A DNA stretch of 64,000 nucleotides from Mycogone perniciosa. Taxonomy: Eukaryota > Ascomycota > Sordariomycetes > Hypocreales > Hypocreaceae. Below the pieces are notes generated by a model. It made no database searches. It saw nothing but the letters and a program-made list of their open reading frames with translations, and was not told where the DNA came from. The translations under genes were made by a program, and so were the position numbers. Positions 12,435 to 23,751 of the stretch are shown one piece after another (position 1 is the first letter of the stretch; each line of letters opens with the position of its first letter). The stretch spans positions 62,001-126,000 of the forward strand of contig JAOALB010000056.1 of assembly GCA_025331125.1 (NCBI GenBank), written 5' to 3'.

Positions 12435-14141
12435 TCAGCGCTGTCTCGATAATAAAACATTGACACTCTCCCGAGCATTCTGAGAGGCCCAAACACTATT
12501 GCTCCCGCCTCGTCGCCATTCATCACCAGTGACGTTCTCGCAACCGCTTGCTGCCTCACCCATGATAATTTCAAGATCGCGTTTCTGGGAACTAAGCCAA
12601 CTCTTTACAAAATTGGCGGGATCCTCACTCAGGGATGCGAAAAAAGAGTGTTTAGCTTTAGACAAAGAAATTGCCTGCACAAGCTTGGCCAATTGATCGT
12701 CTAACGCGGTGACCTCTTTGAGCATGTCCGCATACTGGGGATTGCTTATCAGAGGTCGCAGTGTAGCCCGCGATGGGTCTTCCACCAAAACCTGAACATC
12801 ATACACAGTGGGCTGAGGATTTCTATGGAATTCCTCATCCACGCGAATGGTGTATGGTAGAGCAATTGGAGGTAGAGGGTGGAGGTGCGGCATTACATAC
12901 TCATTGAGCATGGGAATGCCACCTGCGTCTCGTCCAATGACCTAAAACAAGTGTTAGCCAATCCCCACATGGATGTGACTATAAAGGGTGTGGTTGGTTG
13001 TCCTGACCTTCTTCAAAAGATCATCACAACGAAAATTTCGCTTTTCTTCGTCCTCCTGCAAACCCGATAGCCGAATATATTCCCAAAGTGCCATTACTGC
13101 TTCTTGCTGTGTTGCTTCAGGCATATCGACGACATCTGCCAACTCGGCACTAAGCTGGTATCGTTCAGGCACTTCGTATCGGTAGAGATTGATGGTAATG
13201 TTCATATCTTCATCGCCATTGCGTTTGAACGTAAGCTCGTCGAAGTCGGCCGCAGCAGGCAAGGTAGACGTCGTTTGGTTTCGCAAAGAAGAGTTGGGTT
13301 TCTTCCACTCTACGCTCTGTTCCGCGCCATTGCGAAAACGAGAACGATCAAAGTCAACTGAGAGGGCCTGAAAAAGTTGCGAGAACCTAGGCTTGCTGTG
13401 ACTTGACACTGTTGTCTTAGGCTTTCGCGCTGAAGGATCGTCTTCTTCCATCTTGTCTGCGACGGCAGTGGAAGCGACATCAGGATCTTCAAGCTTTTTA
13501 CACTCCTCATTCTTCTCGTCACCTTCGACCTCATCCAGGATATGGCCTTCGATTTTCACGCGATAGGATGCTTCCATAGCTGGCGTGAAATCAAACGAGT
13601 CTACATTGAGGCCATTCCCCTGCCAGATCTGATCCTCGACGGTATTGCTTATCCAGATTCGAAGTGTTTTGCGCAGCTGAAATGTTGTTAGCAACAGATG
13701 GGACTGGGGATGGATAATAACAAACCTTGGTATTACGCTTCGCACTGTCGAATACGTCTAGTCGTTTCCGAGTTGTTGTAGCGTCGAGCAATCTCTCAAC
13801 CTCCCTCATCTCTCCATATCGCTTCACAGCTTCCGGGTCGATAATGCAGTCCTCGACGCCATCGGGAATGTTTTTGTCGGTGGCTTTGCGGCTCCGGCGT
13901 TTGGCTAGTTCACTGGCATGCGCCTGGGCCTGTTGTTGCTGGGCTATTTGGGCTTGAGTGAGAGGGACAGAGGGATGTGGCCCTGAAGACATCATGGGAC
14001 CTTGGGGCTGGATCAGCGAGAGGGTTCCGAAAGGACTTGAAATAGAGAAGCTGGCGTACCGATTCCTCCACGACGTTGATTCGGCGCATGGGGCGATCTT
14101 TGCGGCGCCTGTTGCGCGTATGCGCGAAATTGCGGCTGCAT
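12435..14141 (-). CDS. SSR3: SWI/SNF-RSC subunit with SWIB domain (Rsc6/Ssr3, BAF60-like)
   Basis: BAF60-type proteins are accessory subunits of SWI/SNF and RSC chromatin remodellers. Exons are 14060-14141, 13726-14000, 13008-13676 and 12435-12941, with introns of 59, 49 and 66 nt, giving 510 residues. The N-terminus is Gln/Pro/Arg-rich (MQPQFRAYAQQAPQRS, then PMMSSGPHPSVPLTQAQIAQ). A conserved segment follows (LRKTLRIWISNTVEDQIWQ). The SWIB/MDM2 domain is recognisable in QQEAVMALWEYIRLSGLQEDEE, RNFRCDDLLKK and IPMLNEYVMPHLHPLPPI. The C-terminus has the family signature WASQNARESVNVLLSRQR. A TCACGTGA element lies 116 bp upstream of the start. Whether it serves SWI/SNF, RSC or both cannot be told from sequence. 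Confidence 0.9.
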
Positions 14142-14944
14142 GTTTTCTATGTGGCCGCAGGTCCCGTATGGGTCCAGCAATTGTGTGTTAGTGGAACGAT
14201 GGCCAACGCACCGCGTCGTGTCACATCGCGAAGACAACATGATCTATCTTTCGATATCACGTGATCTTCCCAACCCGGTTTCGCATGTTGGCTCGCACGT
14301 CTATGATTTAGAAACAGAGGTGATTTTTTTTAATTAACCGCATGTTAATACTTTTATACTCAAGTAGTATTCCCAAAATGCGTGCTGTGACGACCTAGAT
14401 CCCATATTACCTTGCAACTGTGGCCCCTTCAACGAATAATGGTGCAAACGCAAAACTAACATGCATGCACACTTCCTCTCGAATGTAAGTTGTCATTCCA
14501 CGGACGGAACTATCAAAGTACCGCCCAACAAACACTGAATCATCCAGGGCATTTGATCCAGATCTCTCCAAGTCGAGACCTTACCCAGCTCAACAAGCAG
14601 CTACGTTTATCTACTGGGCTAAGAGAAAAGACGCATTGATTGAGTCATCAAAGTGAGGAATGACAACCCAAGTACACCAGCTACCATATTCTAATGCACG
14701 TCAGTCAGCTCTTGACTGGTACGATCCCGCCATTCAATGCTCAGAGAAGAAAAATTAAAAAAGAGAGAGGAAGACGAGGAAAAAAGAAGACACACTGTTC
14801 CTATAACAGAAGCGAAATCCTTGGGAGTGCGCCTCGCTGTGAGTGCCATGATCATACCGATCATGACGGATTAGAGGCAACATATCCTAGGATGAAGATA
14901 ATCCCGCCTCCAGCAAGATTCCCAAAGTGTCGCCCTGTTTTGCA
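14142..14944. other. Intergenic between SSR3 and PDK1-type kinase
   Basis: This 803-bp stretch lies between two minus-strand genes. It contains the SSR3 promoter with its TCACGTGA site and a purine-rich run at about 14750-14793 (repeated AAGA/GAGGA), seen as a pyrimidine tract from the minus strand. The kinase terminator should lie near 14900-14944. No gene is recognised. Confidence 0.45.
14257..14264. promoter_or_regulatory. TCACGTGA palindrome upstream of SSR3
   Basis: This is an exact TCACGTGA core in the context TATCACGTGAT, 116 bp upstream of the SSR3 start codon. It matches a bHLH/Cbf1-type E-box. The same octamer recurs before three other gene starts in this window. Confidence 0.5.
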
Positions 14945-17334
14945 CTAGAAGGCGGGCCCTAGGCCGTTTCGTGATTGCCTTTTGCTGAAACGATTCTTTT
15001 TTGGTGTGGACTCATCGAGGCTTGCTTGGCTTTTGCTCAGATGACCGCGGGCAGATCGATCACCAACCGTAAAGCCATCGGGATAGTTGCCTCGACCCCC
15101 CAAAGTGCTTGATGGACTTGATACTGCTGAAGGCATGTCTGCAAAGGCGTTATCCGATGCAGGGTTCTGCGAAATTGCTAGATCTCTGGCCCGTTCTAAG
15201 CTCTCGATCCACTCTTCAGCAAAGGTACGACCACCGTCTGAACTTGATGATGTCTTCATCTCTTCGAAAGTAAAATGTTGTCCACCCTATAAAATAAAAG
15301 TGTGAGTCGGAAGCCTTTTTGTAAGAAAGGAAGGAAAAGAGAGAAAAGAGAAGAGCCAAAGGGAAACCTTACCGTATCCAGACACCATACAAGTTGTCCT
15401 TTAGCGTCTTGTTGGCTTCTCCACGAAGTATCTGGTGATAGGAGGGAGAGCTCCTGCTTTGCCCGCTTCTCTTCGCCACCGGCTGGAGCAAGTAAGATGC
15501 GGCCACTTGAGGTCACCATGACAAGGCGTTGTCTTTTTTTGGTCGTGCTCCCCCCAAAGAACCGGGATAGCTTCCTATGGCCTTCATCGGGACCTTTCCC
15601 GTTGGATCCACTAGGCAACGGGGTCGAAACGACCATCAAGTCTCCGAGCTTCAAAATACGCTCGTTGGTTTTCGTAAGGACCGGGGACCACTCAATATCT
15701 AGTTGAGTCGGCGGCGGCAACTCAGTAATAATGCGAGCTGGGCGGTTATTTCCGTTAGAGGCATTAGGTTGTGATTGAGATTGCGCTTGTGTTCGGGAGT
15801 TGGAGGTGGAATTGGCCGCGAAATTGTTGAGTTGAATGATTGTGGGTTCTTGGGTGGGAGGGATGTATGGTCGCAACCTCGGCGCCTTCATTCTCCAGAG
15901 AAATCTTCCAAATTGCTGCCCGTTGAAGAACTCGTGGTTCTTGATGTGCTCTATAGTCAGCCTCCTAGCTGGATCAAGCACCAGACACCGCTCGACCAAA
16001 TCCCGCGCCGAAGGTGGGAAACCAGAAGGGAACTCATATTCTAAATTGACAATTTTCTGAAACGTCAAGTACTCACTGCCGGCCTTGAAGGGCGGTCTCC
16101 CAGCTAACAGTTGATAGAGAATGCATCCAAAGGCCCACAGATCGCTAGCCTTGCAGGCATTCTTGTGTGTAAGGAGCTCGGGGCTCACATATTCGGCTGT
16201 TCCTACGAAAGAGGCCGCACGGCCATCCTCGCCGTCCCGGTTGTCCGAATCCGGTACTCCTCGGCCTCGGTCCTCGAGGTTTGGATCCTTAGAACCACGT
16301 GGATCACTGAGGAGCTTTGCAGTTCCAAAATCAGTAATCTTGACGTGCATTTGATCGTCAAGAAGAACATTTTCGGGCTTCAGGTCACGATGTATGACGC
16401 CTCGCGAATGCATGTAATCTATCGCGTCGAGAATCTGGGCACCGTAGTATCTCACACAATCAACGTCGAAGGTACCTGTCCTCTTGAGCACACCGAGCAG
16501 CTCGCCACCACTGCACAGATCAAGCACATAGTAAAGCGAAGTTTCGTCCTGGAAAGTGTAGTAAAGGCGAACGATGCCCGGGTGCTCTGTGAGACGGTTA
16601 AGGGTATTCTTCTCGATGTTGACATATTTTATCTTCTTTTCTTTGATAATGTGCCTCTTTTCCAGAACTTTGATGGCATACTCTTTGAGTGTTTGACGGT
16701 CGGTGGCCAGATAGACGGTACTGTATGATCCCTCGCCGAGAACGCGACCAAACGAGAAATCACGGACTCCTTTCTTGATTTGTCGAACGATAGGGCGGCC
16801 GCTTGCATCCAGCTCTCGCCGCACACCAACAGCAGCGCCTCGGTCTTTCCACTCCTCGCTAGTCGCAGGGACAGGGGCGTCTCCTGCGAAAGGTTGGGGA
16901 TTGGTGGGAAGTGATGTGTAGCCGCCGCCGCCACCCCTGGAAGTCCTTCGCGGAAGCACAGGACCGCCGCCGTTGTTGCTGGACGTAGATGGCATCTGTT
17001 GAGTCGAGGGATATAACTGATGTCTCTGACTCGGCTCACGGACAGGATAGGCGGGCCTAGGGGATGGAGACGAGGCATCTTTTGCGACGGGCGTATCGGG
17101 AGCTGGTAGCCTCACCAAGTCAGGCTGGGGGTGAGCGTGGACAGCGTGTGCAACATTGCCAATTTTTGGGGGTTCTGTTGTTGTAGGTTCGACTGCGTCT
17201 TGACTCGTGTTCGCGGCTGCGGGTGTGTTTGACCTTTCCTGGACAAAGGCAACGTTGGCAGCTTCTCCAGCATCGTCAGGGTTGGCTATTCGTAATCCAC
17301 CAAGAGCCTGTGAGAGACTTAGGTCCCCATTCAT
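14945..17334 (-). CDS. PDK1-type AGC kinase (Pkh-like) with PH domain
   Basis: This is a phosphoinositide-dependent-kinase-1 homologue, upstream activator of AGC kinases (yeast Pkh1/2). Exons are 15373-17334 and 14945-15286; the 86-nt intron is phase 0; 767 residues. I start at MNGDLSLSQALGGLRI because the earlier open frame lacks conserved sequence. The Ser/Pro-rich N-terminus (to about 185) is followed by the kinase domain: glycine loop GEGSYSTVYLA, catalytic lysine in YAIKVLEK, a PIF-pocket-region sequence KYVNIEKNTLNRL, HRDLKPENVLL (about 315-325) and DFGTAK (about 336). The APE-like motif is AEYVSPELL. After about residue 560 comes a PDK1-type PH domain (RILKLGDLMVVSTPLP...VMVTSSGRILL...TGGQHFTFEEM), completed only by the spliced second exon. 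The C-terminal tail is low-complexity. Confidence 0.93.
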
Positions 17335-18447
17335 GTTGATAGACAAGGAGCACGAGGCTGCTCCTTGAGAATGATGGGCAGACTCCCGAAGGGACAGGAT
17401 GACGATGGAGAGTCTGCCATACGCGATGCAGACAACATCCAGGTAAAGTACGGGGTACCGTTCAGGTATCACGTTGGGAGTGCCGTACAGATACATGTTG
17501 CTACTTGTTATCAGGTACCTCTTCCAGTTATTCTAGATACAAGGTACCTATTAATATTTACTGATAAGTACTACTACTAGGGTACTACTAGGGTACAGGT
17601 AGGTACTACTAGGTAAATAGTAAGGTTACACCTAATAAGTTAGTATATATACTAGGTATAAAGTGTATATCTATATAGCTATATACTTTTAGATCAGTAC
17701 TTTAAAATATAGAAAAGATTTTCCAAGTATTTTTAATGTAATCTATTATAAGATTATTACTAAATCCCTTTAGAGGTAGCTATTGTATTTCATGGACATT
17801 TACTAAGACATACCCCTTAAGGATACAGTATAGAGTATAGAGTATATATAAAAGTATATAGAGTAGAAGTACCTATACCTAGGGTAATGTATATAGATAC
17901 CTAGGTACCCAGTACCTTGGGGAGCTGACCTGGAGGAAAAGTGGAACAAATGACTTTCACGGAATGAACTTATTCCCCTCCGAATCCATGCTGCTAACAG
18001 CATCTCTTGATCTCCAGGTTCTATCTCCACCTTTACTTCTTCCTCTCCACAAATTTGTTCTTAGTCGCATGCGAACTGCCGCATAGTATTAAGCTCTGAC
18101 CCCAGCGCCCATCTCATCTGTCATTCATCACCCAGCTCTTATCATCCTCGCGCTTCCCTCCAGACAAACTTATACGCATCTCTTTACCAACCTTTCCGGT
18201 ACACACACAAGTCATACTTCATCACATCGATTCTCCTACATTGTTTTGGCATCAATTACACGCATCCGCTTTGCCAATCTCATACTACTTAACAGTAGTC
18301 GTACAGTGTTGCGAATTGGCACTCGGTCATCCGCCTAGAGACATCAATTTGATCATACTGACCTTTGGTTTGTGAAATTACTAGCTACTAACTGATTCTT
18401 TTATTTTGTATTATTCCCAGTCATCACCACATCCATATTGCTCGACA
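17335..18447. other. Divergent intergenic region; GTAC repeats and 5' leader with likely intron
   Basis: 17570-17620 holds imperfect direct repeats of TACTACTAGGGTAC, and 17640-17930 is very AT-rich with TATATA tracts and CTAGGTACC words. From about 18000 to 18447 the composition becomes pyrimidine-rich and stop-rich, as in a long 5' leader. A branch-like CTACTAAC at about 18385-18392 followed by TTCCCAG at 18414-18420 looks like the 3' end of a leader intron, just upstream of the next gene's ATG. I could not identify a convincing donor. Confidence 0.45.
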
Positions 18448-19311
18448 ATGCCAGCCTTTACGCGCCAATTCTCTACCGCCTCTCCAGTGCTTGCCATTTC
18501 CCCACAGCCTCCCCATCGGAATCCGCTAGCCATGGCAGCTTTCGCACACCAACATTCGTCGATATCTTCCCCAAGCTTGCCATCCACCTTACATCGCCCC
18601 CCACTTTCTATTGGCAGGAAACGCTCCCGTGATGAGGCCTCACTCAATCTTGAACCCGACGCGCCAACCCTATCAACGCACAACTCACAAGAGGGCTGGG
18701 TGTATGGTGAAGGGATGGTTCTCATCAAGCCAGGTACGGGTTATGTCGCCGAGGCGAGTAGCCAATCGGGTACGTGGCTCGAGGAGAAAAGTACGATTCA
18801 AGAGAAAGCTCGCTCTCAGTCGACAGATTATCCAGAATTGAGAAGTCACAAGTCCCAGAGAATGGATCTTGGCAACCATCATCTGCCATCGAAAATAACA
18901 ACAACTGGGATGCCTACCAATAACGTCGGAGAACCTGTTATTGATGTCTTCACTCTCCACCTTGGTATCGGCTGGAGAAGGATTAGCAACGAAGATCATA
19001 TTCAGGCGGCAGCCCGAGGATGGGCTCGGTTTATTGAGAATCACTATCCGCTCTCTAACGTCCATATCCTTGTTGAAAGCAAGGGCCTCCAGTCGTACCT
19101 AGTTGAGACTTCTGAGGGCTTCTTCCTATTTACCGAAGACTTGCGACAAGCCCGGCTAGTGAGCCGAGACACCGATGGCGCACTCCAAAATCTACAACGC
19201 ACGCCACCAAATTTCGATGGTGTTGAGACGCTTTTCAGTGCTGAGTCTCCACGCCTTAATGATGTCCACATCGAATTACTACCAGCAGATACGGATATGA
19301 ACCTGGATTAA
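18448..19311 (+). CDS. Uncharacterised protein, 287 residues
   Basis: I do not recognise this family. I start at the ATG in GACAATGCC (product MPAFTRQFSTASP...), just after a probable leader intron acceptor; the frame is open further upstream but without an ATG. Residues 1-150 are Ser/Pro/Thr-rich and low-complexity, with a basic patch GRKRSRDEA (about 57-65) that could act in nuclear import. The C-terminal half looks folded and carries the best evidence of being real: VIDVFTLHLGIGWRRIS, AARGWARFIENHYPLSNVHILVESKGLQSYLVETSEGFFLF, then an acidic tail. There are no transmembrane segments and no signal peptide. The single long exon and coding-like composition make it likely genuine; function is unknown. 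Confidence 0.7.
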   Translation: MPAFTRQFSTASPVLAISPQPPHRNPLAMAAFAHQHSSISSPSLPSTLHRPPLSIGRKRSRDEASLNLEPDAPTLSTHNSQEGWVYGEGMVLIKPGTGYVAEASSQSGTWLEEKSTIQEKARSQSTDYPELRSHKSQRMDLGNHHLPSKITTTGMPTNNVGEPVIDVFTLHLGIGWRRISNEDHIQAAARGWARFIENHYPLSNVHILVESKGLQSYLVETSEGFFLFTEDLRQARLVSRDTDGALQNLQRTPPNFDGVETLFSAESPRLNDVHIELLPADTDMNLD

Positions 19312-19889
19312 TCATGGTGTTCTTCTCTGTTTAAATTATTGTTTCATTTTCATCTGGGTCCTTTTGAAGGTAGCTTTTTTTCTGCTACACGTTGCTATTA
19401 CAGAGTTGCTCTTGTGTATTGCATGGTTCTGGGAAACAACGGCTGGTGGTGGCTAGGGAGTACCAAGTCAGAAAGCAGGGCAATGTATTATTTATGATTC
19501 CTAACTACCAGGATTTGCATGTGATACGTAATGTATAGCAGTACTAGTAGGATTGGCCTAGGCTAGACTAACAATAATGTTCCTATCCTTTATTAATTCG
19601 AGAATGTATTAATTGCTGGTATTAAACCCCTTTTGTGCTTTGGGATCAAGGCTGTTCAAAGCGGCGGCATGGTGGTCGTTACCTTCATCGTAACTAGATA
19701 CAACATTCCCGCTTCTGTTACAGTACCTAGCTTAAGGGGTACCCTCTAACAACCCGAATTAGGCAATTGTCATACGGAGTACTCCGTGCTTAGTTATCCC
19801 ATAAGCAACGCAACAATTCCCTTCGAGTTTATTGACCTTCATATCACCGCCGTCGACTTCAACTTAACAAGGGCCATTTACCAAGCGCA
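19312..19889. other. Intergenic 3' region / SYN8 promoter
   Basis: This is a 578-bp region with no recognised gene. It includes a TACGGAGTACTCCGT palindromic motif at 19774-19788, about 100 bp upstream of the SNARE gene, and T-rich sequence after the preceding stop codon. Confidence 0.45.
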
Positions 19890-20762
19890 ATGTCTAAGCC
19901 GAACCAGCTCTTCCTGCTCGCCGACCACATAAAACTCTCCCTGCTTGAGCGGCAACGCGCCCAGAATTTGGGCCTTGACAGCGACTCCCAGGATGGACAC
20001 ATATCGCGCTCGCTGGACCAGTTCCGTGACGGTCTTGCTTCTCTAGAGCAAGAGAGTGCCCGGCTAGAGCAAGCCGGCGATCAAAAGTTCGTTTGCCCCC
20101 ACGCTGATATAGATCCTTGTAGTCATAATTTTGGTGCATTCTGCTGACATCGATGCAACTCCAGGGCTACCGAAACCATTGTTGAATCCCTACCCGCCCT
20201 TCGGAAGCAATATGACGGTCTAATATCTCAGTTCCACGGCTTCTCCAGCGTAGCCGCAATCGATCATTCTGCCCCCGACGAGCCCACTTCGACTTTCTCC
20301 CTCGATGCCTCGGCCTCTACCTCAACTTCTATGGCCGGTCGCAAGTCAAAGACCGTGCGGTTCAGTGACACGCCTCCATCTCTGACGCAGGAGCTCTTCG
20401 GACGCTACCGCGATGATCCCGATGCCTCCCCAGGTTACAGTGATCAGGCCACGAACATGACGAATCAACAGCTACACCAGTATCACACTCAGATCCTGCA
20501 GGAGCAGGACGATCACCTCGATCGCCTCGGCGAGTCGATTGGCCGGCAAAGAGAGCTGAGCATGCAAATCGGGGACGAACTGGAAAGCCACGTCGCGATG
20601 CTAGATGAGGTCGATAACATTGCCGACCGCCACCAGAGTCGCCTGGACCGGGCAAAAAGAGCATTAAACAAGGTGGCCAAGGACGCTGCTGAGAACAAGC
20701 AGATGACGGCCATCTTTGTTCTCATTGTCATCCTTGTCCTTCTGATTGCCATCTTAAAATAA
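19890..20762 (+). CDS. SYN8: Qc-type SNARE, syntaxin-8/Syn8-like
   Basis: This is a tail-anchored endosomal/vacuolar SNARE. Exons are 19890-20086 and 20165-20762 with a 78-nt phase-2 intron (donor GTTCGT, atypical), giving 264 residues. The N-terminal part is helical (MSKPNQLFLLADHIKLSLLERQRA). After a Ser/Thr-rich linker comes the SNARE motif, about residues 175-235, starting at QILQEQDDHLDRLGESI. The glutamine of LSMQIGDEL is well placed for the ionic zero layer of a Q-SNARE. The protein ends in a single hydrophobic anchor (AIFVLIVILVLLIAILK) with no luminal domain. Yeast Syn8, S. pombe Fsv1 and human syntaxin 8 share this layout; exact orthology is inferred. Confidence 0.85.
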
Positions 20763-21160
20763 TATGGTAAAAATTCTTTCTTTATTTCCCCTTCACCTAC
20801 GCAAGCGGTAAGTGACGGTTACGGGCTGGTTACGGGCAGCAAGCGTAGGCACATTGCATTGGTTTGGCGTTGGGGAGTTTGGTTCGATCTATATTTGTTC
20901 CTTTCGCTACATTGTGTGCCAAAGACAAGAGTCAAAGAAACAGCGGGCAACATGTATGAATTGACGGGGTGTCCAGGGTACCTTATCCTGGGGACATTCT
21001 GGTTTTCTCAGCTTATTACTCCTATCACCATGACTGCCTCCATTCCAACCAAGACGTGGCCATTGGCGTCATTTCTCGAATGTGATAATCCTCAGCCTAG
21101 CCATCTGGTTTCCCCATTATAACTCTTCAGGATGTGTATGTCCTGTCCAGCTCGGGATGC
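20763..21160. other. Convergent intergenic region SYN8 / APC/C activator
   Basis: This is a 398-bp region between two stop codons. It is T-rich immediately after SYN8 (20765-20790). No coding segment or notable motif is seen. Confidence 0.4.
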
Positions 21161-23751
21161 TCAGCGAATCACGTCGCCTTCCTTGTCAATGCCATCTAGA
21201 CCTTCAAGGATATCACTGCCACCCAGCATTCCCGCTCCTCCTGCCATTGTTTTTCGCTCATTAGACCTTACTTCATGAAACTTGACGCTTTTATCGCTTG
21301 CCGCAACAACAATGCATTCCTCTTGGCATGCTCGGTTGCTGCTCAGTTCTCTTGCGTCCAACGGGCCCCTGGGATAAGAGATTGCGTAGAGCGCCCGATG
21401 TTCCCCTTCCCAAGGAATGGCTGCGACTTGCTTGCAATCGGGCCAACTAAAAACAGCAATCCGGTATGGGTGCTCGGGCTCAGCATATCCAAAAGTGGCA
21501 GCGATCTCACGTCTTGTTGATGACCAAATCAGAGACGTCACTTGTGCTGAGACGGCGATGGTTGCAAGGGCGGCGCCCGAAGTCGTATGGAAGAAGTGAA
21601 TACATTTGTCATTGGACCCGCCACCAGTTGCAACTAGGCCTTCACTCCAAGGGCAGAAGGCAATAGCCTTGACCGCAGCACTGTGAACCCACCGATATCT
21701 CTCTGACCCAGGGCCGAGGTTTCGAAGGCTATCAGGAGATGTTCGTACGGAGCGAATCTCCAGATCGTTCTCGTAGGCAATAGCATTGCTTTCAGTGAGT
21801 CGCCGATCAATAAGAGAACCCCCCCTTGGATGTCCAGTCAAACTACCATCTGTGTTTCTAGCTGCCGAATGCCACCCAGGCCAATTGGCTCTGTCATGGC
21901 CATTTCGGACAGAGCCATGTCTCTCTGAGAGGACATCCTCTATATCAAAGAGGCAACACAAATTGTCGTTGCCCCCGGTTGCAAATAACCTCCCATTTGG
22001 CGACCAGGATAGCCCACATATTTGCTGGGTGTGGAGAGAGATCTTGGCAACTAGATAAATCGTGCCGGGCCAGGTGTCCCGGGTAACTTCCCAGCTCATC
22101 GGCCATTCAACCACGTAGTAGTATATGGTGCCGGTGTCGTCTCCAACTATGAGGTCCTCAGTTTGTACTGCGGTGCCAGGGTTTAAGGGATTTCGTGACG
22201 GCCTCAATGTACATATCGGACGCCAGCTCACACATGCAACTGGGAATGGCTGTTGCACTTCGAAACGAGGCAATGCATCATAGATGGATTTGAGAACCAA
22301 TGACCCGTCCGATCGACCAATAGCAAGGATGCATTTGCGTCCCTGAACGGATGAAAACGCAATGGATGTCAACCAAACACTATCGATTGGTGATCCATGA
22401 ATTGCACCGGGTCCTGTTCTCTCTGACCAAATGTATAAAACATTCCCCAGACCAACGGCAAGTCTGTGGCAAATTGGCGAGTAAGCCAGAATAGAGCAGT
22501 AGAAGTCGTCACGCAGATTTGGTGCGTCGAGAACCCTTAAGCCTTTCAGCTAAGATCAACGAATAGATGGGTAAGGACATACCTGAGAGCTGCTGTTGGT
22601 AGAGCCCACTTCAATTCTGGTTCGGGAAGTCCTGTGGCATGTCAGTGAGTGCTGATATTGGGCCTAAGGTTGGATAACCATACGGCAACGTTCCTTCTGG
22701 CCCATATAGTCCACAGCACCGTCCCAGGTCTCCCTTTCCGGGTCGAGCGGCCCACCTATTTTATGGGCTGAAATGCGATGTGTGGTGGAGGACAGACATT
22801 TGCTGAAGTCGAGGATTCTCCGGACGCAGTCAATCTTCAACGCGGATGCAACACGGCCATGATATGCTTCCAGATCATCTTTGACATTGGACTTTGCCGT
22901 GACGAGAGACGTGGTAAAGACGCGGGCATTAGTACCGCTTCTGAATAGGTGGCCACGGCCATCATCGACGCCAGCCGTGCCCGGGGCCAGGCCACCCACT
23001 ACCCATACATTCCCCTGGCTGACTTGCCTTTCCTCTCTGCGATCATGAGAGATAGTCTCTAATGCCGTACAGGCTTTATCAGTAAAGTTAAACTTAGTCA
23101 CAACGCCTATAGGCAAAACAAACCTCCATTTTGTGTGCGATGTCGCGTGGGTGTGCTAGAAGCCTCGCCCGGGGAGAGAATAGAACGATGACGGAGTAGG
23201 AATGGATTCCAGGATGCCGCTTCATGTCTTAGAAGTCTCTCAGTTGGGGATAGGTTCCGAGGCTGCTTTGTCGTCTGATATCGTTCTGTGGTGGGCCGGT
23301 CGTTGTCTCGCAACGGAATAAATCTGTCGGGAGTGTGTGGTCCGCCTCCATAGCATCTCCGCCTTGGTGAATCCGGGGCGCCTTTGGTTCCCGTCTCCAA
23401 ACAGCTATTCGATTGCTGGGGTTTGCAAGTAGCGAAAGAGTGTTCAGGGGCTGAGAAAGACCGAGCGTTCCTTGTTACATTGGGAAACACATTTCGATGA
23501 CCTGTTTCTGTTTCTAGCGTCGCCTTCTCTACAGATGATTCTGAGCTGTCCTATGACCCGGGTCCGTCGAGGGAAGGGAGACATCTTGACTTGGGATCCG
23601 GTGACGTATCTAGCGACCAGTCATCCACGGATCCGTAGCCAGAGTCAGATGGACTCAGCAGGATGGCATTGGCGTTTATGGCACGCCGACCAGTACGGCG
23701 AGCACGGTTTGGCTTCCTTGTGATGAAGGCGAGGGATTGTGAATCGAGCAT
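21161..23751 (-). CDS. AMA1: Cdc20/Fizzy-family APC/C activator, Ama1-like, with in-frame TAG in exon 1
   Basis: Cdc20/Cdh1/Ama1 proteins recruit substrates to the anaphase-promoting complex; Ama1 acts in meiosis. Exons are 23124-23751, 22684-23058, 22583-22631 and 21161-22535. The start is MLDSQSLAFITRKPNRARR. Exon 1 encodes LSPSDSGYGS and the C-box DRFIPLRD. Later exons give GNVWVVGG, LPTAALRVLDAPNLRDDFYCS and the WD40 propeller (CGLSWSPNGRLFATGGNDN, KAIAFCPWSEGLVATGGG). The protein ends in the Ile-Arg tail that docks on the APC/C. A TAG at 23551-23553 interrupts exon 1 in the frame shared by the start and the C-box, and no ATG lies between it and the C-box. Either an extra intron removes it (78 nt at 23551-23628 or 81 nt at 23502-23582, both with weak donors) or the gene is broken. 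Assignment to Ama1 rather than Cdh1 is from sequence style and is less certain. Confidence 0.82.

Noticed and set aside
23551..23580. A 29-nt intron (GTCATAG...CTGTAG) to bypass the AMA1 TAG
   Set aside because: It is shorter than any plausible fungal spliceosomal intron and leaves no room for a branch site; it also breaks the frame.
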